Below, piece after piece: positions 1 through 5,162 of a stretch of DNA of 5,162 nucleotides. Numbering within the stretch: position 1 is the first letter of the stretch; each line of letters starts with the position of its first letter. A model generated the notes under the pieces. That model was not told the origin of the DNA. It was given only the letters and a program-made list of their open reading frames with translations, and searched no databases. The DNA is taken from assembly GCA_003567835.1 (NCBI GenBank), contig PWYO01000223.1:1-5162 (forward strand), written 5' to 3'. The stretch is from Actinomycetota bacterium. Its GTDB lineage: Bacteria > Actinomycetota > Humimicrobiia > Humimicrobiales > Humimicrobiaceae. The position numbers were made by a program, and so were the translations under genes.

Positions 1-259
1 CATTCGTCTCTTTGTAGCGTTGCTCATAACCTAAACCTAAATCAGTAAATATTAATAACACCTTTTTGATCATATAGAAGAAAGAGTATCTGTAATAACT
101 TAATAGCAGAAAGGCTAGCAGGTAGAAGAAAAGACATTCCACCCACCGAGGTGCCCACAAGACCTACCCTCTGTTGTCGCTCTTCCTTTCTACAATTTTA
201 TTAATTGAATTTTAATTCTAACAGATTTTCTTACAATCTTGAAATTTTATTATTTAAAT
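1..259. other. AT-rich region with no identifiable gene
   Basis: I see no gene that can be named here. Two overlapping frames are open for about 50 codons around positions 50-210. The minus-strand frame contains the string GLVGTSVGGMSFLLPAS and the plus-strand frame contains AGRRKDIPPTEVPTRP. Neither has a convincing start codon with a ribosome binding site, and I recognise neither product. The G+C-richer patch at about 110-180 stands out from the very AT-rich flanks and might be a remnant of a mobile element, but I found no terminal repeats or transposase motif. Confidence 0.3.
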
Positions 260-283
260 TGGCCCAATATACCCCCTGGGCCA
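260..283 (-). terminator. Hairpin, possible terminator of the minus-strand gene remnant
   Basis: A perfect 7-bp inverted repeat (TGGCCCA at 260-266 and TGGGCCA at 277-283) encloses a 10-base loop. It begins immediately after the TAG that ends the minus-strand frame at 284-286. On the minus strand the hairpin is followed by an AT-rich stretch (AATTTAAATAAT) rather than a clean T-run, so intrinsic terminator activity is uncertain. Its position directly behind a stop codon is the best argument for this role. Confidence 0.35.
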
Positions 284-394
284 CTATAACCTACTGACTT
301 TCTCGAACCCAGCCTTAATATCTTGGCTGCGCAAACACAATAATTCATCCAATATTTTAATCTTCTTTTTCTTTATTATCTTTGATTCCGCATT
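284..394 (-). pseudogene. Possible C-terminal gene fragment interrupted by the intron insertion
   Basis: Reading leftward from the intron boundary, one minus-strand frame stays open for 36 codons and ends in TAG. The peptide starts NAESKIIKKKK and ends DIKAGFEKVSRL. It is lysine-rich and hydrophilic, and a hairpin follows the stop, which fits the tail of a real gene whose 5' part was separated by the intron. I do not recognise the family. It does not look like the C-terminus of HsdS, which normally ends in a conserved coiled-coil region, so it is probably not the missing end of the hsdS at 1353-2411. The opposite strand is also open over much of this stretch, so chance is a real alternative. 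Confidence 0.25.
383..393 (+). other. Intron-binding sites IBS2 and IBS1 in the 5' exon
   Basis: Positions 388-393 (CCGCAT) are the exact reverse complement of ATGCGG at 645-650 in the intron. Positions 383-387 (TGATT) are the reverse complement of AATCA at 555-559, with one further G-U pair possible. These are the IBS1-EBS1 and IBS2-EBS2 pairings a group II intron uses to choose its insertion and splice site. IBS1 ends one base short of the proposed splice junction, since T394 is unpaired with C644. This supports 394/395 as the 5' exon-intron boundary and indicates that the left flank is the original target. Confidence 0.65.
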
Positions 395-644
395 GTGTCC
401 TGAATGAATTGAAACAAGCAAGTTTCAGTTCCTGCTTTGTAGATGATGGGGGAGGGCCCCCCGAAATCGGTATTCAGGTACTGGTTTCAAACCGCCTACA
501 GGTGCTGTCGTCAAAAGCGATGGTATTGAGCGTGATAGGAAAAGGCTGGAAAATAATCAGTCAGGTAAGTGTTATGGAGCTGAACGTAAGTGAACGGCCA
601 TTTGAAGTGTCGTAACAAAGAACAATACTGCCAAAACTAAAGGC

Positions 645-650
645 ATGCGG
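645..650 (+). other. EBS1 of the first intron
   Basis: ATGCGG sits in the loop of a small hairpin, between AACTAAAGG and AACAGTTAGG, the usual context of EBS1 in this type of domain I. It pairs over six Watson-Crick bases with CCGCAT at 388-393, just upstream of the intron. Confidence 0.65.
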
Positions 651-870
651 AACAGTTAGGATAAGCCTGGAGGTAACCTGATTACTGGCCAGGCGGCAGT
701 CGGCATACAGGTCGCAGGAACATAACACAGGCGTCTACAGGGAACAGGAGAACCTACGGCCTTGATGTAAAGAGAAAAGTCCAAGCGAATCAAACGTCAA
801 GGACGAAAGTATCGATGCAAGGCATAGGGGCGGAGCTACCCGTATTAGTGATGAAGTTTCTGTAATGGAA

Positions 871-930
871 ATGGAGCGAAGGGGTGGCAGTAGCTTAGTC
901 TTAAGCTGGTCAACCGAAAGGGAGGAACCT
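871..930 (+). pseudogene. Possible residual N-terminus of the intron-encoded protein
   Basis: An ATG at 871 lies inside the domain III-like sequence and opens a frame beginning MERRGGSSLVLSWSTERE. Many intron-encoded reverse transcriptases of this group start in the same place with a similar string (Met-Glu-Gln/Arg-Arg-Gly), which I recall but cannot check. None of the reverse transcriptase motifs follow. The frame runs straight into domain V and then into the second intron fragment. The right edge given here is only an estimate of where the internal deletion lies. Chance similarity is possible. Confidence 0.25.
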
Positions 931-950
931 TCTATTGGGCTAAGCGAAGT

Positions 951-984
951 AAGCCGTGTAAATCAAGAGGTTTACGCACGGTTG
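951..984 (+). ncRNA. Group II intron domain V (catalytic hairpin)
   Basis: This 34-base hairpin matches canonical domain V in size and layout. The lower stem pairs AGCCGTG (952-958) with CACGGTT (977-983). It contains the catalytic triad AGC at 952-954 and the G-U pair expected there. A two-base bulge (C975, G976) separates it from an upper stem TAAATC/GGTTTA (959-964 with 969-974). The terminal loop is AAGA rather than the usual GNRA tetraloop. That is a departure at the loop nucleotide that normally docks on domain I. Domain V coordinates the two catalytic metal ions in splicing. Confidence 0.87.
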
Positions 985-1218
985 TGTGTCCAGAGAAAGC
1001 TGGTATGTTCAGAGGGAGTCAGTCCCTCCAGGGCAATAGCCAGAAGCCCTGTAGCTTGAATAGCAGGGAGGAGGGTAACCGAATCTCTGAAGCCTATTAA
1101 CAAAGCCACCTTAGGGGTGGTAAGCGAGCCATCAGGCCGCAACGAAAGTAAACGCATAGGTGGCCCCGAAAGTAAATGGCCCTGGAAGCCGAGCCTGCAA
1201 CCGTGGGGCGAAGGCAGC

Positions 1219-1252
1219 ATAGGCAAACTAAACTGGTAAGCGTTTGTCCTAT
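1219..1252 (+). other. Long hairpin in the second intron fragment, possible EBS1 stem-loop
   Basis: ATAGGCAAAC (1219-1228) pairs with GTTTGTCCTAT (1242-1252) over 10 bp with a single bulged U1247 and a 13-base loop. In group IIC introns a domain I hairpin at this place presents EBS1. The loop bases AACT (1231-1234) could pair with GGTT (980-983), just upstream of the proposed 5' end, using one G-U pair. A four-base match is weak evidence, but IIC introns do use short EBS1 pairings. Confidence 0.4.
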
Positions 1253-1320
1253 TCCAGCGGGGTGATAGCGGCGGCATGGCGGCAAGGACATATCAAGCAA
1301 CTGGAGAAACCCTAACTGCC

Positions 1321-1338
1321 CCGGCAAGAAATTGCCGG
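1321..1338 (+). other. GAAA-tetraloop hairpin near the end of the second intron fragment
   Basis: CCGGCAA (1321-1327) and TTGCCGG (1332-1338) form a perfect 7-bp stem capped by the GNRA tetraloop GAAA. This is a typical RNA tertiary-contact element and supports the view that the stretch is structured RNA rather than protein-coding. It lies about 20 bases before the junction with hsdS. Confidence 0.6.
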
Positions 1339-1352
1339 AAGAAAGGTAAGCT

Positions 1353-2411
1353 CTATAACCGGCCACTTGTTCCGCTAGCAGAGCTTATAAGTTTGTTGGT
1401 TACCCATTTTGATTTGAGAAAACAGTATATAAATCCAAAAGCTTTATCATTCTTGGGTTGCACAACTTGAAATTCAGTAGAACAAACAGCATTGTTATCT
1501 ATCTCTTTAAAAATCGGCCAAACTCTTGGAAATCTCGGATTAAGTTTTGATACTAATATCGATTGTTCAAAAACCTTGTATTTATTGCTCTTAATATCTT
1601 TTCCTAATTCTTTTATTGGAGTTTTTGAATTATCAAACGAAGGGATATTGTAATGATAGTAGTAAGTTTCTGGATTGTTAGAGGGCTTAATGTTTACTTT
1701 TTTATGGTTTGCTAAATCAGATAATTTTATTTCCTCCAACATTTCTGTTTCTTTATTATTTTCCACACCTGTATGTATAAACCACCTCATAACCAACGTT
1801 TGTGCCATGTCTTCCAGTGTTTTATTCTGGCGGTGGAGCAAGTAAATCTTATCATCAATGCTGGATAGTACCTCAGCTATTGCTTTTTGTTCAGGAAGTG
1901 GAGGAAGAATAAGCTTTAAGTTGTTTAAACCCTGAATAGTCAAGGCAGATTGAGTTGAACCTATTGTTGCATTTTGTAATTCACCTTTGCCAATAGGTGA
2001 AATAATCCAGTAATACAAAAAACGATTTAATAAATTTTTGGTAAAATTCTTGAACCAAACTAAATTTCCATCTTTGAAGTAGAAGATTTCACCTTGCTTT
2101 ACAATATATGGGATGCCAAGAGTACCCACTGAAGTTAATAAAATATCACCAGTACTAGGCGCTCCAAATTTTCTCTTTATTTTTAAAAATTTCTCATTTG
2201 ATATATATAATCTAGTCGATATATCCTTCCCGTTATATTTTTCAATGATTTCTTTTGAACGATAAAATGGGACCCCTCTGTTAACATATTCATTATAAAA
2301 AATTCGTTTACTTGATCCAATATCTGTAACTTCTCCCAACTTAACCTCCTGCCAGCCAGCTCGCTTCAAGGTCTTGGTAAAAGTAGAAGGTTTATCTTGG
2401 TTAAATTTCAT
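1353..2411 (-). pseudogene. hsdS: Type I restriction-modification specificity subunit HsdS, truncated
   Basis: HsdS selects the DNA target of a type I restriction-modification complex (HsdM2S for methylation, with HsdR for cleavage). Numbering from an ATG at 2426, the first target-recognition domain spans about residues 24-172. The conserved spacer helix follows, with LPPLPEQKAIAEVL and then KTLEDMAQTL (about 174-210). The second target-recognition domain starts near 232 and reaches GTSG, a motif just before its end. The frame then enters the second intron fragment and stops after Arg-Leu at TAG (1353-1355). A full HsdS would continue about 60-90 residues through the rest of this domain and the C-terminal conserved helix. 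Without that helix the half-site geometry should fail. I prefer the sixth-codon ATG (2409-2411), preceded by AAGG at five bases and lying 7 bases after the upstream stop. The first ATG (2424-2426) overlaps rhuM by 8 bases. Confidence 0.85.
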
Positions 2412-2418
2412 TACTACC

Positions 2419-3405
2419 TTACTCATAATCTTTTTTTAAAAGCAATAAAATCAGCCCTATCATTTTTTCCTTGTCCTTTGACCTACTTTCTGCTACCAAT
2501 AGAGTCAGTGCAGTCAATGTTTCAGGAGTAAAACTTGTCTGCAATACTCCGGCTTTCTTTAAGAACCACACGAAAGAAAACGCCCCGCTTCTTTTATTGC
2601 CATCAATGAAAGGATGATTTTTTACCATAAAATATAAAAGATGCGCCGCTTTTTCTTCTATTGTAGGATAAACATCTTTTTTGCCAAATGACTGAAACAC
2701 ATTTCCTACGATTCCCCCTACCGAATCTTTATTCGTTTCTTGTGCAAATAACTCTGTGGCTTGTTTTTTAGCAATTAACGTTCTTTTTAAATCCTGTAAA
2801 GCAATTGTTAGTTCCTCACCAGTAAAATATACTTGTTTTCTACTAACACCTTTTTGCGGGAAATTTTTTTCATCATAAGCATTAAGTGAAAACCAGGTGC
2901 TGGCAAAGATATTTATAAGTTCCAGTACATCTTTTGCACTAACTGCACTCTCTGCTGGTAAAAGCGCTTTCACATCTTCAACTGCTTGCATAAACTTTTG
3001 GTAATTATTGCCAATACTTTTTTTATTAATGGTATATCCTTGCAAGAGGTGTTGCTTTAGAGTTTTGGTTGCCCAGATACGAAACGCGATAGCTTTAGAA
3101 GAATTTGTTCTATATCCAACAGCTAGGATAACATCAAGAGAATATAATTTTACCGGTTTATCTGAATTTGCAATGTGCATTTTTTGCACATTGCTTTTTC
3201 CATCAATCTCTTTATCTTTTAATATTTTATTGATGTGCTTTGTAACAACCGTTCTATCTATATTAAAAACTTCCGCGATTTGCTGCTGTGTTCCCCAAAC
3301 CGTATCACGGTCAAAATCACCGCGAAATTCAATTTTTCCGCTTTTTGTCTGGTAGATCATCAATTGATTCTGCTGATTTTTATGTTTCTTATTCTTCATA
3401 TTCAA
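2419..3405 (-). CDS. rhuM: RhuM-family protein with C-terminal Fic/Doc domain
   Basis: This intact 328-codon frame has two parts. The N-terminal part (about residues 16-150) matches the RhuM family of predicted DNA-binding proteins: an IYQTKSGKIEF start, a winged-helix-like segment around VWGTQQQIAEVFNIDRTVVTKHI (37-58), and the signature VILAVGYRTNSSKAIAFRIWAT (92-113). The C-terminal part (about 195-328) is a Fic/Doc fold with the motif HPFIDGNKRSG at 264-274, His264 being the expected catalytic residue. The motif reads GNKR, as in Doc kinases, rather than GNGR of AMP-transferring Fic enzymes, so transferred group and target are open. RhuM-Fic genes commonly sit between hsdM and hsdS; their role there is not settled. 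The longest frame starts at TTG (3403-3405). The ATG two codons later (3397-3399) is more likely and overlaps hsdM by 11 bases. No obvious partner antitoxin gene is adjacent. Confidence 0.85.
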   Translation of the reverse strand: MNMKNKKHKNQQNQLMIYQTKSGKIEFRGDFDRDTVWGTQQQIAEVFNIDRTVVTKHINKILKDKEIDGKSNVQKMHIANSDKPVKLYSLDVILAVGYRTNSSKAIAFRIWATKTLKQHLLQGYTINKKSIGNNYQKFMQAVEDVKALLPAESAVSAKDVLELINIFASTWFSLNAYDEKNFPQKGVSRKQVYFTGEELTIALQDLKRTLIAKKQATELFAQETNKDSVGGIVGNVFQSFGKKDVYPTIEEKAAHLLYFMVKNHPFIDGNKRSGAFSFVWFLKKAGVLQTSFTPETLTALTLLVAESRSKDKEKMIGLILLLLKKDYE

Positions 3406-4941
3406 TCTTTGATAAGTTTTGTAAAATCCTTTTGTTGAGCTCGGTTTCTTCCCTTAGCTGCTGCTCAAATTCTGCTTTTAGGGACATGAACCTCTCTTTA
3501 AAATCAAAATCATCTTCCTCCTCAGGCAAACCTATATATCGTCCTGGGCTTAACATATAATCCAATTTTTCAACTTCTTCAATTCTTGATGATTTACAAA
3601 ATGCTGGGATATCTTCATAGTTGCCGCCCACTTTTCGCCAGTCATGATAGGTGTTGGCTATTTTATGTATATCTTCCTCGGAAAATTCACGTGTCCGCCT
3701 ACTTATCAAATGTCCAAAATTGCGAGCATCAATAAAAAGTATTTCCCCAAAACGGTTTCGATCACCATTGAAACCATGTCGTTTATTGGATACAAACCAT
3801 AAGCAAGCTGGTATCTGAGTATTGAGAAACAGCTTTGTTGGTAAATTAACAATACAGTCTACCAAACCTGCTTTAATAAGATTTTTACGGATATCACCTT
3901 CGCCAGAGGCCTTAGAAGTAAGTGAGCCTTTTGCAAGTACAAAACCGGCAATACCTTTTGGACTTAGGTGATACAGGAAATGCTGAATCCATGCGAAGTT
4001 TGCATTAGCTACAGGAGGTGTACCGTATTTCCATCTACCATCATTTCGTAAAATTTCACCGCTCCAATCGCTGTCATTAAATGGCGGATTAGCGAGGATA
4101 AAATCGGCTTTTAAATCCGGGTGAGCATTTTTTAAAAATGATCCTTCGCTATTCCACTTCACTTGCGATCCATCAATTCCGCGAATCGCAAGATTCATTC
4201 TACAAAGACGGTAAGTTGTTTGATTGCTTTCCTGGCCATAAATTGAGATATCATCAAATCGTCCCTAGTGTTCTTCTACAAATTTTTCGCTCATTACAAA
4301 CATTCCACCACTACCACAACATGGATCAAAGACTCTACCGCGATAAGGCTCAATCATTTCAACTAGGAGTCTTACAATTGTTTTGGTGTATAAAACTGTC
4401 CTCCTTTTTTACCTTCAGCTAAAGCAAATTCACCCAGGAAATACTCATATACCTTACCAAGAATATCTTTTGATTTCGCTGCTTCATCACTAAGTGCTAT
4501 ATCACCGATAAGATCAATGAGTCTACCAAGTGAAGCCTTATCAAGATTTGGTTTTGCATACACTTTTGGTAAAATACCTTTAAGCATCGGATTTTCTTTT
4601 TCAATTATCTCCATTGCTTCATCCAGGTCTTTACCAATGGTTGGCAGTTTTGAGCGTGAGTGTAGATAAAACCAGCGAGCATTTTTCGGTACCCAGAAAA
4701 CATTTTCCGCCTTATATTCATCTTTATCTTCAGAATCTGCTCCCTCATATTTATCTTTGCCTTCTTTGAGTTTAATATGAAGTTCATCAAAAGAATCAGA
4801 GATATACTTAAGAAATATCAAGCCAAGAACAATGTGTTTGTATTCAGCCGCGTCGATATTTTTACGCAGCTTATCGGCTGCTTTAAAAAGTTGGGCTTCA
4901 ATATTTTCCTTTTTGTTGGAATTATTTTTTATCATAGTCAT
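3389..4941 (-). pseudogene. hsdM: Type I restriction-modification methyltransferase HsdM, frameshift plus nonsense
   Basis: HsdM is the N6-adenine methyltransferase subunit. The first part (4372-4941, 189 codons) is the helical N-terminal domain and ends GKKGGQFYTPKQL at a stop. The next bases in the neighbouring frame read IVRLLVEMIEPYRGRVFDP, the expected continuation, so a single base is missing near 4375-4381. That frame carries motif I, FDPCCGSGGMF (4298-4330), for S-adenosylmethionine binding. It is interrupted by TAG at 4265-4267 in EEH-stop-GRFDD, where a CAG glutamine codon would fit. It resumes through GQESNQTTYRLCRMNLAIRG, the catalytic NPPF (motif IV, 4079-4090) and the C-terminal region to TAA at 3389. 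The combined length of about 517 codons is normal for the family. The start overlaps the XRE stop as ATGA, and the end overlaps rhuM. Two lesions make a sequencing error alone an unlikely explanation. Either lesion removes the catalytic part. Confidence 0.92.
4265..4267 (-). other. In-frame TAG in hsdM
   Basis: On the minus strand this codon reads TAG between EEH and GRFDD. A glutamine codon CAG at this place would give EEHQGR, a string I recall from intact HsdM proteins, so a single C-to-T change explains it. Confidence 0.8.
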
Positions 4942-5147
4942 TTCATTAAATCATCAAGTGTGACATTTAAAGCATCCGCGATTTTTTTAACGGTTTCAAT
5001 TCGTGGATCAGGTGTTGATCCTGCTTCAATCTTGGCAATGGTATGGAAAGCAAGATTTGCCCTTTTTGAAAGCACGTCCTGGGAAATACCGGTCTTCTTT
5101 CGGTATTTCTTCATATTCATTCCTATTTTAGATTTCTGCTTGGGCAA
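4938..5147 (-). CDS. Small XRE-family helix-turn-helix regulator
   Basis: This protein of up to 69 residues is almost entirely a lambda-repressor-like HTH domain. KYRKKTGISQDVLSKRANL supplies helices 1-2, FHTIAKIEAG the recognition helix, and PRIETVKKIADALNVTLDDLM the last helices. It has the size of restriction-modification controller-type (C-protein-like) or similar single-domain regulators and lies at the head of the operon, so autoregulation and control of hsdM are reasonable inferences. Its stop overlaps the hsdM start as ATGA. The longest frame begins at TTG (5145-5147). ATGs at 5118-5120 and 5112-5114 are alternatives, and the second has GGA a few bases upstream. The KIG just before these ATGs resembles the start of homologues I remember, which favours an upstream start, but a -10-like box at 5151-5156 would place the transcript start at or after the TTG. 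Confidence 0.85.
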   Translation of the reverse strand: MPKQKSKIGMNMKKYRKKTGISQDVLSKRANLAFHTIAKIEAGSTPDPRIETVKKIADALNVTLDDLMK

Positions 5148-5150
5148 TAT

Positions 5151-5156
5151 AGTATA
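5151..5156 (-). promoter_or_regulatory. Possible -10 box of the restriction-modification operon
   Basis: On the minus strand TATACT differs from the sigma-70 consensus TATAAT at one position and lies just upstream of the XRE frame. The -35 region would be beyond the window edge, so this cannot be tested here. Such matches are common in AT-rich DNA. Confidence 0.3.
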
Positions 5157-5162
5157 GTTTTA

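Larger units (their letters stand above)
395..983 (+). mobile_element. Group II intron, ORF-less, domains I to V, domain VI missing
   Basis: This is a self-splicing retroelement RNA. It starts GTGTCC, close to the GTGYG consensus. Domain I carries an EBS1 loop (645-650, set in a short stem AACT/AGTT) and a candidate EBS2 (555-559). The segment TAGTGATGAAG through GCGAAGGGG (846-884) looks like the conserved domain III sequence of bacterial introns of the chloroplast-like or related classes. A canonical domain V lies at 951-983. These introns normally carry a reverse transcriptase-maturase of about 1.5-2 kb in domain IV. Here only about 65 bases separate domain III from domain V, so the ORF is lost. 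No domain VI with a bulged branch-point A and AY end follows, so the copy should not splice by the normal branching pathway even with a maturase supplied in trans. The intron lies on the plus strand, opposite the restriction-modification operon. The class assignment is from memory of conserved strings and is less certain than the intron call. Confidence 0.82.
984..1358 (+). mobile_element. 5' fragment of a second group II intron, group IIC-like (domain I to about III)
   Basis: The sequence starts GTGTGTCC, a full match to GTGYG and close to the GTGTGCCC start of group IIC introns. It then follows the IIC domain I order as I remember it. A hairpin GAGGGA-GTCAG-TCCCTC (1012-1028) comes first. 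A second hairpin CAGGGC/GCCCTG (1029-1034 with 1046-1051) has GCCAGAA in its loop, where IIC introns have GGCAGAAG. A GAATCTCTGAAGCC element (1081-1094) matches IIC GGAATCTGAAGGAAGC. Further stems lie at 1219-1252 and 1321-1338. The similarity fades around TATAACCGG (1354-1362), where IIC introns approach domain IV and the reverse transcriptase. No reverse transcriptase, domain V or domain VI follows, and hsdS coding sequence starts instead. The alignment was done by eye, so an unrelated structured RNA or an extended 3' region of the first intron cannot be excluded. Confidence 0.6.

Noticed and set aside
382..615. Open frame of 77 codons on the plus strand
   Set aside because: It overlies domain I of the first intron, crosses the exon-intron boundary and has no recognisable motif; conserved RNA structure explains the sequence.
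1081..1358. RNase P RNA, tmRNA or another known large RNA
   Set aside because: The G+C-rich hairpins suggested it, but the conserved core strings of RNase P RNA and tmRNA are absent, while the group IIC domain I order fits better.
972..1366. Two minus-strand open frames of about 100 and 89 codons
   Set aside because: They lie antisense to the second intron fragment and domain V. Such spurious frames are common opposite structured RNA, and neither product shows a domain.
1276..1470. Plus-strand frame of 64 codons
   Set aside because: It runs from intron-like sequence straight into the antisense strand of hsdS, so it cannot be a natural protein.
3008..3560. Plus-strand frames of 67-115 codons opposite rhuM and hsdM
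   Set aside because: These are shadows of well-supported minus-strand genes, with no motifs of their own.
4265..4267. Recoding of TAG as glutamine or pyrrolysine in hsdM
   Set aside because: A glutamine would restore the HsdM consensus, but the nearby frameshift still breaks the gene. A simple C-to-T nonsense change is the more economical explanation.
1..5162. CRISPR array, tRNA or integron attachment site
   Set aside because: I found no regularly spaced direct repeats, no cloverleaf with a T-loop signature and no paired core sites anywhere in the window.

Overview
The window is a decaying accessory locus of an AT-rich bacterium whose phylum I cannot fix. It has two halves that converge near position 1360. 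The right half (about 1356-5162, minus strand) is a type I restriction-modification operon. It reads, in transcription order: a small XRE regulator, hsdM, a RhuM-type protein with a Fic/Doc domain, and hsdS. Neighbouring genes overlap or nearly abut, as expected for a translationally coupled operon. No hsdR is present.

The left half (395 to about 1360, plus strand) is G+C-richer, structured, non-coding DNA made of group II intron pieces. The first piece (395-983) has domains I-III, a well-formed domain V and recognisable exon-binding sites that pair with the flanking DNA. Its reverse transcriptase ORF and domain VI are absent. Directly at the foot of the domain V hairpin, a second intron-like sequence begins with GTGTG. 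It resembles the 5' part of a group IIC intron and stops at about 1358, where hsdS coding sequence begins. Positions 1-394 hold little that can be named: a possible 36-residue gene tail on the minus strand, followed by a hairpin.

The restriction-modification system looks dead. hsdM carries a one-base frameshift just after its GGQFYTPK motif and an in-frame TAG shortly after motif I. hsdS is cut off inside its second target-recognition domain at the intron junction. The XRE and RhuM-Fic genes remain intact, so the Fic/Doc protein may be the only surviving effector. The most notable observation is the arrangement of the two introns: a IIC-like 5' end sits exactly at the base of another intron's domain V, which suggests that the hairpin served as the landing site (a twintron-like event). 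A deletion could then have removed the 3' parts of both introns and the end of hsdS.
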